Part shown: positions 33,450 to 45,535 of the stretch, one piece after another
Numbering within the stretch: position 1 is the stretch's first letter
Layout of the letters: every line of letters begins with the position of its first letter
DNA from: Allodiplogaster sudhausi
Taxonomy: Eukaryota; Nematoda; Chromadorea; Rhabditida; Diplogasteridae
Reading direction: 5' to 3'
DNA: 64,000 bases
Assembly (NCBI GenBank): GCA_945643635.1
Contig: CALZFC010000078.1
Coordinates: 728,501-792,500, forward strand
Notes under the pieces: model-generated
Told to the model about the DNA's origin: nothing
The model's database searches: none
What the model saw: the letters and a program-made list of their open reading frames with translations, nothing else
Position numbers and translations under genes: made by a program

Positions 33450-34920
33450 TCCCATGTCGGTTTCCCAATCTCTCTGTTGCTTCGAAATTTTTATCCCAAC
33501 CAAACTCTAACTGCCGCATCCCACGAAATAGCAGACCTGCGCCATACGGGGAACTGAAACCGCGATTACGACGGCCACATCTCACGAAATGGCCTATCTC
33601 CACAAGATCATAGAACTGCAGCCTATCAGCTACTTTCCTTTCAAAAATGCACACTATAAAAATCTATTTTTTCGTAAAGGCTGAATGTAGCTGAATATAT
33701 GCAGAATGGCTACTGTATTTTCAGATTTTCTCGATTGCACACTACCTTTCGTCTACTCTCGCAGGTGACTACGCAATTTTAATTGCGAAGCTTAGGATTA
33801 CTTTCGCATCTTCTTATATGAACAAAAGAGAAAATGAGGGAATCAGAGAAGCTTCCTGCAAATACTAGGGCTCATTTGATTCCTTAACCTAAAACATATT
33901 CGACGCTGTGCGTCGTTCTTGATTTCTTCAATCGTTTGAAGATGCTATTTGACGTTCTCACATATGATCAGACTTCATAATGCTATAATTACCCTCACAC
34001 CTTCATATCTGCTATCTTGGTTGAACAATCGTCTTGTCTCGAATAATTACGAATGGAAGAGATCGAATTACTGCTATATTAGATTTAATATCTATGCAGC
34101 ATCTAACTTGTCTCTAAATATTCATGCTTGCATAACATTGCCGTCAAATTGATCAGCAGTGTTATTAAAATAAAGTTGAAACGCAGTGTAATAAGTCTAG
34201 TTGAAGAGATATTTATATATTTTTAGCTTGCTAAAGAAAACCAGCAAATATGTATGTTAAATATAATGAAATTGTGAGACTTACTTAAAATATCTACTAA
34301 TCATTTTTTCTTTCTATGTTTCAACGCGAATGTGAATTCGCTTATCTAGACTGGCTATTGTGAGCAATTATGCACGCACCAACAGAACAATCCAATAAGC
34401 ACCAATTTCAAGTGTCGGCTTTTCAGGTTTTTATCAATCGATACTTGCGAAGGTAACATGAAAAGAGAAGAAAGAGAGAGAGAGACGTGAAGAGAGAGTG
34501 GAAAGAAGAAGGCATAGAGAAGACGAGAGGGAGAATAAAGAGAGGGTGGCAGGAAGAAGAGGGTAATGGAAATTGTTACGTGGTGTCGCGAATGATGAAC
34601 ATAATGAACATGACGTCGACTGCTGAGTGTCAGGCTCGGCATGTCATTCCACCCAAAGGCTGCAGGACATTCCAAGCTCAATGAAATGCCCTTGTTTGGT
34701 TTTTGGAATGTTCTCTCATTGTCATGAGATAGTCATGCTGACAATGAGAACCGAATGTTAAGAATATTGAATTTTGTGCCATAGCTTCACGACTTATATG
34801 GTATTGAAAGGGCATGCATCGCACAAGATCAAAATCCATTCGCTGTAGTCATCTGTTTTAGCTACACCATCTGCCGTGCAATTAATCTGGGAAGAAAAAT
34901 AAACGATAATATAACATGTT
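33450..34920. other. Receptor 3' flank and GA-rich DNA
   Basis: 33690-33970 matches 7795-8110, 37060-37340 and 41000-41140. 34360-34470 matches 41600-41760 (CAACAGAACAAT, CCAATTTC, TTxATCAATCGATACxTTGCGAAG). A GA-rich tract lies at 34455-34560. No independent gene is supported. Confidence 0.4.
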
Positions 34921-34935
34921 TGTATTTTCATATCT

Positions 34936-36636
34936 TTAAGAGAGCCTGTCCGTATCGTTTGATCAAGGCCTGCCCTAGGAATTTTTTTTCGAATTTCTTT
35001 ACCAAAATTGAATACAGTATACAACTCGACGTGGTGAACAAAATAGGCTATATTTCAATGTTGAAATAAATTTTCCGCGCGAGACCCAGTACAGTAATCT
35101 TTTAAATTACATTGGTCTTAAGTCGCTTCAAACTTATTATTAGACAACCATCGAGCTATCATTGGATAGCTGATTAAACGGGCTTTAATTGTCATGTTGA
35201 TGATGTTTTCATAAAAATTGAATTTGGCCCTAAAAGACGGCCCTAAACATTTTCGAAAGTGGTTTTTGGCCAAATTATGCATTTTGCGTTCATTTCCACA
35301 AAACCGCTCCTGCATATTCTTAAATTACGTGATATTTGCTACAACATATGTCTCTTTCAAAAGAATTAAAGGTCTCTCTCTTAGTTTCCCAAACGCTTGA
35401 ACATGATCCGGTGTTAACTGCAACACCGTGCAAGCGCATTCTTCGATTCATAACTGCGCACAATGTCAATATTACAAAATCGTAAGTATATCCTCTAAGA
35501 GCTCTCACGGAGATCTTCAAATGTTACATACATACTTTTATTGAAAAGTTTCAATTTATATGGGAAATTTCGTTCTGTACAATTAGAAGGCTTAAAAATA
35601 TACTTTAAAAACATTTTCACCTGTCTAAACATACATCAAAAGAAAGAGGATGAAATTTCCTACAAGATGAACCCCTTTCAATTTAGTTGCATGTATACGA
35701 TCTTTCGTTATAAGCCAAGAGAGTAGGAATACAAGGCCTTTTGGAAAAACTTTAGAAAAAAGGAATTGGAATATTCTAATTCGAATAACCTAAAATGTGA
35801 ATTCTTGGGCAAAATGACAGCGACGCTACTGGCACTACTTTTATGATTTATAACAAAAGATCGTATGCATGGAATTCCATTGAAAGGGATTCATCTTATA
35901 CCAAATTTCATCCTCTTTTTCATGATTTATGTTTCGACAAACGAAAGTGTTTTTAAAGTAGTTTTTTAAACCTTCTAATTGTACATAACCAAATTTCCCG
36001 TATAAATTGAACTTTTCAATAAAATAATGTATGTAACATTTGAAGATCTCCGTGAGAGCTCTTAGATGATATACTTACGATTTTGTAATATTGCCATTGA
36101 GCGCAGTTATGGATCGAAGAATGCGCTTGCACGGTGTTACAGTTAACACCGGATCATGTTCAAGCGTTTGGGAGACTAAGAGAGAGACCTTTAATTCTTT
36201 TGAAAGAGACATATGTTATTGCAAATTTCACGTAGTTTAAGAATAAGCAGGAGCGGTTTTGTGGAAATGAATGTAAAATGCATAATTTGGCCAAAAACCA
36301 CTTTCGAAAATGTTTAGGGCCGTCTTTTAGGGCCAAATTCAAATTTTATGAAAACATCATCAACATAACACTTAAAGCCCCTTCAATCAGCTATCCAATG
36401 ATAGCTCGATGGTTGTCTAATAATAAGTTTGAAGAGACTTATGACCAATGTAATTTAAAAGATTACTGTACTGGGTCTCGCGCGGAAATTTTTTTTCAAC
36501 ATTGAAATGTAGCCTATTTTGTTCACCACGTCGAGTTGTATACTGTATTCAATTTTGGTGAAGAAATTCGAAAAAAAAATTCCTAGGGCAGGCCATAACA
36601 GGGCCCTGCTCGAGTCTTACTGACATCCTCTCTTAA
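34936..36636. mobile_element. 1.7 kb TTAA-flanked foldback element
   Basis: TTAA sits at both ends (34936-34939 and 36633-36636) with terminal GAGAG/CTCTC. The left arm (34940-~35713) and right arm (~35848-36632) are near-complete reverse complements with a spacer of about 135 bp. The subterminal blocks TGTCxGTA and GCCTGCCCTAGGAATT are shared with the element at 44752-45268. TTAA duplication is the hallmark of piggyBac-type insertion. There is no transposase ORF, so it is non-autonomous. Confidence 0.75.
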
Positions 36637-36759
36637 CAGAAAGAGTACCCAATTTCAAATGTCATTCAACTTGGAGAGAAATTTTATGGAAAACCGATAA
36701 AAAATATTGTCAAATCGAATTAGTTAAACTCCTTCATTAGTTAAATTCCTACTTTTTCG

Positions 36760-36835
36760 ATTCTTCTGCCAATTCTCCTAATGGGTGTGACTGTGTTCTT
36801 CACAGCGACTTCCTTCATAAGCGAAGACGACGATG
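36760..36835 (+). pseudogene. Srh-like exon 7 fragment
   Basis: A single exon encodes ILLPILLMGVTVFFTATSF then ISEDDD and a GTGAAT donor. It is preceded by TTTTTCG instead of AG as in the other copies and is one codon shorter. The next exon is missing; the shared 3' flank follows directly at 37060. Confidence 0.6.
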
Positions 36836-37562
36836 GTGAATTTTTTTTTGCATTAAATTGCTACCAGCCTCCTCAAAACAACATGGACATATGTACACAG
36901 CGCCGATAGCACACTACTATTGTCACGACGTGGATAGTTCAGTTTAATTGTTCGACTTGGGATACTATAATAGGTCATGGAAATTAATCGCCTATATCCT
37001 ACATTGAACGTGTATGTCATTTGAAATATACTCTCTTTTTTAAGAACTTTGTACATACATATGTGAATATTGCAGAATGACTACTTATTTTGACGACCTT
37101 TCATCTTCTCTCGCTGGTGCAAACGTAGTTTTTATGACGATGCGGAAGATAACCATCACACATGTTTGAAAGAACAAAAGTGAGCGACAAATGAGAGAAT
37201 CGGAGAAGCTGCTTGCAAATACTTGTGCACATTGGATACTGTTTCTTCGTAATTCTTAAATAAAACGTACTTCGTAGTTGGTGTTTGGATTTCTTTAATT
37301 GTTTGAAGATGCTATTTAACTTTTCTCTACTCATATTGAACGACTTTCTCACTCATGAGATGTATGTACATACATATGTATGCAAGTACCCTCACACCTG
37401 CCTGTTACCTTGAAGGCAGTTGAGAACATTCGTCTTATCTCGATTATATAAAAAAAAGCCAACACGAACTGATATGAATATGTTTATTCGACAATTTATT
37501 CCAATGCGTTCTCTATTGTGCAGATATATTTGAGCTGGGTTTATAGCGAGATTGTGTGTGGT

Positions 37563-37871
37563 TCAGTGGGCGTTGACAGGTTCGCGGGGCATGATGGCAG
37601 AAGTATAAACCAGAGGGCGATGCCTTGTTCTCATCGTCCTCCTGAGAAGGCAGACTCCTCTAGAGTCTAATAAAATCTGAGAAAATTTTGTTTCCCAGCT
37701 TTCCAGTTGATCAGAAGGGATCCTTTCTTCGCAATCTATAAATGCCAGCTTGTTGGCCGAGTCGCATGAAATCAAGAAATCATACATAAGTAATACTATT
37801 AATTCTTAAACAAAACCGAGAAAACCGATAATGCAAAGTATTACTTGTAATTTGCCTACAATGCGACTCAT
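37563..37871 (-). CDS. Possible small secreted peptide gene
   Basis: At 37871 an ATG opens MSRIVGKLQVILCIIGFLG, a good signal peptide, and runs into a GTTTTG donor. Downstream an open stretch contains ANKLAFIDCEERIPSDQLES and ends PREPVNAH or, in another frame after the acceptor CTTCTCAG, a Cys-containing tail. The join between the two parts is not settled. No family is recognised. Confidence 0.3.
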
Positions 37872-37899
37872 GCCGGAAATCAAAGAGACGGCATTTATG

Positions 37900-38450
37900 T
37901 TACATGTGTCTGAATTGAGAAAATTTCCTGGAGATACTATATTTAATGCATGGCGTAAGAATTCCTAGCAGTTACTGATTATGGCCTGCTTCCTAACCAA
38001 TTGCAGCTGCGCTCATTATCACAGTGATATAATTATTATGCCGCAAACTGGGTATAACCATGTTAAATGTCTCTCTCTAATCTTCTATCTCTTTAAATCG
38101 TGAGTGTGCGTACGTCCCAGCTGACAGTTACTTCATTTTCATACTCTCTCTTTCGCTTGGAGAGACTGTGCGAGACTGCAATAGGTTTGAAACTAATCAG
38201 TGACCTCATGATTACATTTATTTGATTATGTTGTCAGATCTTAAATTTATCTATGAATAAATAATTAAGTAAATAAGTTGCTAGGAATTTTCATGCAATA
38301 TATTAGATATATCTCATGGAAATATTTGAACACAAATACATACAGTACCGTCAAAAAGTCTCTGAACTTTTGGTTTTTCATTCATATTTTCCTTCAAAGT
38401 GTATGAAAGATAATGACATTTTCAGGGTTGCTTCTTTATACTAATAGATC
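37900..38450. other. Intergenic, no gene recognised
   Basis: AT-rich with no linked exons. Confidence 0.3.
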
Positions 38451-38899
38451 TTCAGTAAAAGAATACTTGTTCCATTGATCCACTACAGATATATTTAAAG
38501 AAATTAATAACTCAAATTACCCGGGTTGCACATTTATAAATGTCTATAGGCGTGCTGGACAAAATGGTTTTTTTCTTTGATCTTTATTTAGTTTTTTTAT
38601 TGGATAAGTGGTTTGCTGTATTTTAGAACATCTCTGCAATAACTTTTTGATCTTTTCGCTATTTAATCACTAGTTTTTGCATGCGTCCAGTCTCCAGTGC
38701 GCGATCCGTGCACTCGGCCTGAAATTGTTTATTTCTTTGATCTTTGATGTGTTTTTTATATCCAATAAAAAAACTAATCAAAGAAATAAACCATTTTGTC
38801 CAGCACGCCTAAACGTGCAACCCTGGTAATTTATGTTATTGATATTTTTATCGCTCTGCAATGGATCAGTGAATCTTGGAATCTTTTTACTTTGCTGAA
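38451..38899. mobile_element. 450-bp foldback/MITE
   Basis: The outer ends TTCAGTAAAAGAATAC and (reverse complement) TTCAGCAAAGTAAAAAG start inverted arms that continue through GGGTTGCAC, TAGGCGTGCTGGACAAAATG and TTTCTTTGAT. The blocks at 38520-38620 and 38755-38860 are mirror copies. No ORF is seen. Confidence 0.65.
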
Positions 38900-39315
38900 A
38901 TATTCACATGAGCGTGTACAACTGAGCAGTATGATCGCTTATATCATGCAAATGACTTTTAATGTCATTTAACGCTTTCTTTCTTGTATGCACCTGTCTT
39001 GAAAAGTTTATATGAAAAGGTACATTGCATATTCAATGAATTGATTGAATGCTCGGAGGAAAGAAGCTTATAAAACATAAAAAATTCCTAGTTGAGATGT
39101 CATTTACTGAAGCAATTCTAGAAGCTCAAAAAACCAGAATTGACAACACACTTTGAAATAAAAGCCCCTGCATTTCGAAATAAGCGGCATAGTATGTGCC
39201 TCTGCGCTTACAGTACATATTAGAATGCTCCGATGGTTTTCCATTCGAGACATTTCCACGTTTGAACGTCTGAAGATTATTTAATTGTTGGCGATCGCCA
39301 GCAGCGAATTCAGTC

Positions 39316-40959
39316 ATGGTGGATCTATCATTCGTGGTTCCCTCGTTTCTGTCCGAGTTGTTTGACTCGGCAAGACGCCAAAACTCCCCGGACCTCCTCC
39401 TCCACTCTCGCTTCTCGCTCGCCCGTCTCGTCCTCGGCTGCCTCGTCCTACCATTCGAAGCTTTCGCCGTGTTTGTCGTCCTAAGACACAGCGGAAAAGC
39501 CGCTGCCTCTTATCGCCTCTGTCTTCTGCAGATTATGGTCAGAAATAATAGTTGGCTGAGGAGATGCTCGCGAATGGGGGGGGGGGCTCCCGGACGATCC
39601 CTCGGTAACCTATTTTATGCCCGATTCTCTAAATACGCACCATGGTATGCACACTCAACTGGAAAGGTTCCGACGATTGTAGTCATTGTTTTTTTTCGGC
39701 CACTGAAGTACATATATCGATCAATGGAAAGTTGGTTATTAAACATTACCCGATCAATTTATACCAACCACATTTGAAAAATGATACTGCAAAAAGCATA
39801 TAATAACGATTAGCTGTAGGTAAAAGATGCATACATTTTTAGCAAAATGATTATAATACGCATAAAAAAGATTGCACATTTCGCGTACAAATCGAAGTAA
39901 AAGATGAAAGATTACCTGATTTGAGGCAGCGGCCATCATAGGCGACATTGACTGTGCTTTTTTCTTAAACGTCATTTTCCTCGCTCCGCTGCCCTGCGGC
40001 TGCAATGGCCCCGTCATTCTTCTTCCGCACTTCATTGGACCGGCTGGCCAAGTGGTCGGCGTCCTCATCATATTTCATGCATTATTGTTTGATCTTTTTT
40101 GTGGATTTACTGTTCTCTTATTCTATTCTCTTATTCTTCTTTTTTTTCTTTTATAATTTCACACCCAAGTGTCACTTCGAAAGTATATGTATATGTAACG
40201 CAAGTTTAATTATAGATTGTAGATGGTCTAAAAGTTTACTCAGGAATTATTCGCCCTTGCAGCTGGTCTAGGCGAGCTGGTCTATATGGCAGCTCAAAAA
40301 AATATATATTTAAATACAGTTTTTAAATTTTTTTACTCATTGGAATATTTGCTTAAAAAAGATTTCTGCTGAGAGATAGTCCACTAGGCCCTTAAAGCCG
40401 TGGCATTGACCACTCGCCGTTGAACGGCAGTGAACATAGAAACATGGTTTGAATAGTTCTGCATTACGGGCATTGGTGATCGATTCCTCGAATGTTGTCT
40501 CCTTTGCTCATGTGCAGTCTACACCTTGGTTGTCCTTCTCTGCCTCGCGGTCATCGCGGCCGTTGTCACCGCGCACACCTTCCACACACTTCGCCACGCA
40601 GCCACGCATCTTAGCGCAAAAACGTTATTGTTGATTGACCCTTTCATCCAGTTCGCATTCCGCTTGCGGTGCTCATCAACAAGTTTCACTCACCTGTGCA
40701 CGTTCTTTGCATGATTCTGCTCACCCCGTCCTATCGAACACTTTTCGTCGGCGTCCTCCAGCGGCCCTCTCTCTCTCCCGACAATCACGGAGGAGCAGCG
40801 TTCAGTCAATTCAAAGCGCCAAGCGAGAAGTGCCAACGAAGAAGGAAGCGAGGACTAGTCGTATCTCAAGTCAGTTTGCTTCCTCGTACCAAACTTCCAC
40901 ATAGCCAAATCACACGACATGGCAGGCCTTCACAACAAATGTACTATACGTTATTTTAA
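39316..40959 (+). pseudogene. Truncated Srh-like chemoreceptor
   Basis: Exon 1 (39316-39537, 222 bases) is intact and reads MVDLSFVVPSFLSELFDSAR and GCLVLPFEAFAVFVVLRHSG. Exon 2 starts at 39926 (AAAIIGDIDCAFFLNVIFLA; GPVILLPHFIGPAGQVVG) but its donor is lost. A remnant of exon 3 is seen near 40236. Exons 4 and 5 are absent. Exon 6 starts at 40518 and is cut after THLSAKT, where a deletion joins it to the end of the next-but-one intron, directly before exon 8 (40652 on), which keeps its frame through FHSPVHVLCMILLTPSYRTL. The copy therefore lacks three TM-coding exons and cannot make a 7TM protein. Confidence 0.7.
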
Positions 40960-41780
40960 AAATCTCTTTTTCATTTTTTAAGACCTGATCGTAGGTGCAG
41001 AATTGCATGATTCTCTCGATTGCGCGCTCTCCTTCGCCTGCTCTCACACGTACAAATGATGCTGGATTTCTCGTTTCCAGCCGCTTTTTCATGTACTTAA
41101 ATATGTAGTTTGAAAATGCTGTTTAACTTTTCCTTTACTTATGGTTAAGTACATACATACATATTCTCACTAAATCACATTCTATCTCATGAGCACACTT
41201 TTTCCTGATGCATACATTCACACCTGCCAGCGTCTTATTTATGGTTAGAATAAATTACGTATGTAAGAGACGGATTTACTGCTTTATTAGATCGGTTGAT
41301 TATTGCAGCAACTTCTACTCTTCCTTTTCTAAATATTCATGTAACTTGCATAAGATGACAGGACAAAATGAGCAGAGGGTGTTAATTAAAAGAATTTAAA
41401 CGGAATGTAAGATGTGTAGTTTCCAATATATAAATTTTTGACTGATAACCAAGTTCAAATAAAGGTCAAAATAATTTTAAAAAAAAGACTTGTTATAAAA
41501 AGACACATCTCCTTTTGAGTATCTTTCTTTCTTTGTTTCTACCCGAATGTGGAGAGGACAACAAAAAGACTAATCATCAAGCAATGGATAGCGAGTACAT
41601 TCCAACAGAACAATGCTAAAAGCCAATTTCTTTATCATGCTGCCTAACTAGACTTTGATTAATCGATACCTTGCGAAGAAACAATTGATCGGCGTGAAGA
41701 AACACAACTTGGAGTTGTACCTGTAACATGAAAAGTTGGAGTGGTAACTGTAAAATGAAAACTTATAGCTTTAAAGGAGC
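40960..41780. other. Receptor 3' flank
   Basis: Resembles 33690-34470 in two blocks (41000-41140 and 41600-41760). No separate gene is seen. Confidence 0.4.
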
Positions 41781-41782
41781 AG

Positions 41783-42044
41783 TGCACTGAATAATTAACG
41801 TATGGTTTTGTGAGCCTAAATCGATTGGCCCCTGTCTAAAACACACTTCTCGAAAGTTTTAACCATTTTTGCCCACTTGAAACAAAGTTAAACGCACGCA
41901 AAATATGGCCCGGCCAAATTTTTTTTACTGTAGCTCTTAGAAACCCTCCTATTTCATACGCTCTCTAACCAGGAGATGGGCCAAATACTTGAGGGCGCGC
42001 ATTCAAAATGTTCCAAATGTACTACTGTAGAATCATTCAGTGCA
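41783..42044. mobile_element. 262-bp MITE candidate
   Basis: The ends TGCACTGAATAATT and (reverse complement) TGCACTGAATGATT form a 14-bp terminal inverted repeat with one mismatch. The interior has no ORF. Its inner part (CCTCCTATTTCATACGCTCTC) reappears inverted near 4660-4685 in the first receptor pseudogene. Confidence 0.5.
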
Positions 42045-42150
42045 TGATACATTTTAACGGTTGAAAATTTGAAGATTTCTCATTGAAAATAAAACTCATT
42101 GAAAATTTCTAAAAACGCACACATCCTTTTATTTTTCCTGTTTTTGAGGA

Positions 42151-42372
42151 TCACTTATTTAATTGTTGAATTTTTCTTACAAAAATGTTAAAAGGCGCGA
42201 ACTCAAACTTTGGCTGGACAGTCGTCGATTCGAGACAGGAAGGAGGTCTCGCAGCAGCGAGTGCCGCGAGTACGGTAAGAGTGAGCAAGAGCACGAGAAG
42301 AAAGCGACCATTTGAACGACCGAACAACTCACAATTATTATTGGAGCAACAGCTTGCGACGAAGCAGATCAT
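42151..42372 (-). CDS. Putative secreted peptide precursor, 5' exon
   Basis: The acceptor ATTTTCAG|A stands directly before ATG at 42372, the usual look of a nematode trans-splice site. The ORF begins MICFVASCCSNNNCELFG and contains a strong hydrophobic core RFLLVLLLTLTVLAALAAAR, typical of a signal peptide with cleavage after AAA, then PPSCLESTTVQPKFEFAPF. A good donor (TTT|GTAAGA) lies 19 bases before the in-frame stop, so the gene may continue into an exon not found. GC content is clearly above the flanks. No family is recognised. Confidence 0.4.
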   Translation of the reverse strand: MICFVASCCSNNNCELFGRSNGRFLLVLLLTLTVLAALAAARPPSCLESTTVQPKFEFAPFNIFVRKIQQLNK

Positions 42373-42399
42373 TCTGAAAATGATAACATAAGCGAAACA

Positions 42400-43720
42400 G
42401 AAAAGAGCTTAAGAAATAAGTATGTAAATACGAGTTGGAATTTAAATACTTGAAAATATTCCGGATTCGGTACATGAATATAAATGAGAACATGAAGAAC
42501 GAAAGCTACGGAATATGTTTACCATTTAGCAAATGGCATCACTTTTTTTCTGGTTTTTATCTCTCTGTCTGTCTGTCTCTCTTCTTTCTCTTTCTCTCTT
42601 CTTCGCCTTGTTGCCTAAATTTCGCTGCAATTCTAATGAAGGTCAACAAATTCTATTCTGGCCCACATATTGCTTGCTAATGGTTGTCAGAAAACCTGCC
42701 CTGCGCGTCTTCAAGAGCAAAAACTGAAACCGCCTGTCACGGTAGGGCGAGATTGTGTCATTTAATGTACACCTTTTTCTTCTTCTTCTTCTATAAATTG
42801 ATCTCGAGCAATTGGATGAAAGGACAAATTAAAAAGAATCTTTTATCCTTAAAGTGATCTAATTGTTTCGTAACGCATGATGTAAGAATGAGCCAAGCAG
42901 AAGGCAGAAGATTCGCTTCATTATTCTCTCATTGTAATAAATTACTCGACACAGACTAAATAATGACGTTTATGAAAGAATAATTATATATATAAATGCA
43001 TAAGGAGGGATGCTCATATGTACTTTTGATGCAGTTCTTTCTATGAATGATAAAATTGGATAAAGAGGGGGGGGGGGTGGAGCACACAGATGTGTCTTTT
43101 ATACAATATTCGAGCTTCCTGCATTGTCTCCGTCTTGAGACTCCACCCTATATGACAGTTCAGCGAACGTTCAATCTCTTCCCCTTTTTTCTCTCTTCTC
43201 TCTTTAAAATCGTAAGCCCCGCGCAACGTTCGTCATTTGTGTGTGTTGCATGTAGGTGTGGGGAATTGTTGACTTTGTGAGCAAGAGGTGTTCTCTTTCT
43301 TCACATCTCTCGCTCTCTTGCTCACTCTCTCTCTCTCTCTCTCTCTTTCTCTCCCTCTCTCTCTCTCTCATACACACACTCCCTTTTCTAACCCACCTTG
43401 TCTTTTCACTTTTCTCTCTCTCTCTCACCCTCTCTCTCAATTTGTCCTTCTCTTTCTCACTATTGTACTTTCAATGCGCTCAAAAAGAATTCGTTGCTAT
43501 ATTGTTGCTAATGATAGCCAGAGACATTGCAAGAAACTGACAAAAGCAGCTCCTGAAATAGCGTGCGGAACACGTAAGCGGGGGTGTACATTTCACACGT
43601 TTTACAATTTGTCACCGTAAATAGAACCACAAGGGGGGCAAGTGGGGAGGGTTACGGGAGGGGGGGGGAGGGGGAGCTTCAAGATCATTAGTTCAGTGGA
43701 CAGGCACACGGCTGACGGTG
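42400..43720. repeat. CT/GA simple-sequence DNA
   Basis: (CT)n-rich tracts lie at 42560-42605, 43290-43370 and 43412-43455. A poly-G run is at 43066-43078 and a G-rich tract at 43631-43675. A short minus-strand exon candidate (TTTTTGCTCTTGAAGACGCG between CAG and GT) lies at 42700-42727 but cannot be placed in a gene. Confidence 0.5.
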
Positions 43721-43734
43721 AGAGGTGGTACGTG

Positions 43735-43764
43735 TATGTATGTATGTACATACATACATACATA
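43735..43764. repeat. Palindromic TGTA/CATA microsatellite
   Basis: (TGTA)n meets (CATA)n at TGTACATA, giving a perfect-type hairpin sequence. Similar tracts occur at 6036-6060, 37357-37382 and 48420-48449. Confidence 0.7.
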
Positions 43765-43769
43765 GATTT

Positions 43770-44750
43770 GTAAATACATACTGTTTAAGACGTGACAAAG
43801 GCGATGAGTAACAATTCTTTAAAGAACTTTGCACGTTTGCGCAGCGATGGTAAAAATACCATTGACTCATTGTCAGCACGGAGGAAGCAGCAACATTGAA
43901 CCTGTTCAATCTAGACATCAGAAGCAATAACATCATTTTGATCCTCTTCAAGCAAGAACATCATGAGCAAAACATCGTTTGTGCCTGCTCAAGTCTGTCA
44001 ACATGAATGTACATAGTACATACAAACAAATTCCCAAAACACACCATATGTATCCGCCCACGTGCGAAACAAATATAACAGTTGGTTGTAAGCCTCCTTG
44101 GCTTTTCCTTCATTCCCTTGTACTTTAAGCAAATATTTGCCTTCGGTACAGTACTTTATGCAGTTTGAGTAATATCGGTTCACCTTGAAAATTCCTTGCT
44201 GGCTTGGTAGAGCAAAAAATAGATACCCTTTAAAAGCTGTAATCGTCTAAGACATACCTGCTCACTTCTTGGCTAACTATTCAGATGGGAAAAAACATTG
44301 TTACTAGAATGGACAAGTTTTTTTTTACATTTTTCGCACGATTGTTGATGTTAACATTCATGCGAAGATTAGGGACTATGCGTGCGGCCATGTGAAAGAC
44401 ACATGTTTAATGTCTCCCACTCATCTGGCTTTCTATTCTTTCTTTCCTTGCCTTCTCCGCAGCCATACAGTATATCTTCTTGAGAAATGCCATCCATCAG
44501 CTTTCTGCTCTGCCGCGTCTACTTTGCTCCTTTGTTTTCCTTTACCACTCCCAAACAATAAGCGAGCCGAAGATAAACTGGACGCCCGTGTTCGTTCTAT
44601 AATCTCTGATGATTGACATCACTTATATGTATCTTACTCGTTTCTCGCAAAAAAAAAACCAGTAAGATACACTTTATGATGTGCGTATGATGTGTTTATG
44701 ATTTACTCATGCTTAAATTATCTACATAAAAAAGCATATTTCGCGAAACT
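43770..44750. other. Intergenic, no gene recognised
   Basis: Only short ORFs without coding character are present. Confidence 0.3.
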
Positions 44751-44751
44751 A

Positions 44752-45268
44752 TTAAGAGAGCTTCTCTGTAAGAGTCGAGCATGCGCTTAAGGCAGCCTGC
44801 CCCGGGAAAATTGTTTTCGAATTCATTAACGGAAAACATTTTGCTTATACAACTCGACCCGCTCTTTTTAATGAGACTAATTTCATCATCAACCGATTTT
44901 TTTCCCTTCGGGATACACTACCGTGACCCTGAAAATTCATTGAGCCATAAATCCGTTCCAAATCGGTTTTGAGAAACGATGTACATATCATTCAATAGCA
45001 TTTCGAAAGCTCTTCAAATTTCATCTGGGAACATGTTTTACGAAAATTTTATTTTGGCCGAGAAAATTGGCGTTAAATTATTTGAAGGGTCGACACGCCA
45101 CTTTCTGCTCATTTCTACGCTCTGTAACCTAGATAGAAAGAAAGAGCGTGAAATTTGCTATAATAATCACCATTCAAGAAAAATCTGAGCGTACCAACTT
45201 TTTAATGAATTCGAAAACAAGTTTCCCGGGGCAGGCTGCGCTCGAAGCTTACGGACATGCTCTCTTAA
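44752..45268. mobile_element. TTAA-flanked MITE of the 34.9 kb family
   Basis: TTAA at 44752-44755 and 45265-45268 bounds a 509-bp element. Terminal inverted repeats of about 75 bp run from GAGAGC through GTAAG, TCGAGC and GCAGCCTGCCCCGGGAAA to CGAATTCATT. The subterminal GCCTGCCC block identifies it as a short relative of the element at 34936-36636. Confidence 0.75.
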
Positions 45269-45535
45269 ATGGCCTGTCGAGGAAGCAGCCATTTTCTTGA
45301 AGTGAGCTCTAAAATAATGATGCACGACAAAAAAATAAGTGATGGACCTGTGCAATTAAAGTGTTTTTGGTTTTTTCAGCTCTCTATGCCATAAACTACT
45401 CATTCATATTTTCACGACGTCCTTTTTATGTAAGAGTTACGCTCTATAAATGATAAAAGGTTGTTTATTAAAAATCAATATTTTATGGCCCTAATACTTT
45501 ACGGTCCATGAACATGGTAGCCTAATTGCTAGCTA

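Noticed and set aside
38345..38385. Tc1/mariner-like end (GTCAAAAAGTCTCTGAAC)
   Set aside because: No matching inverted end or transposase was found, so it is not called separately from the foldback element at 38451.
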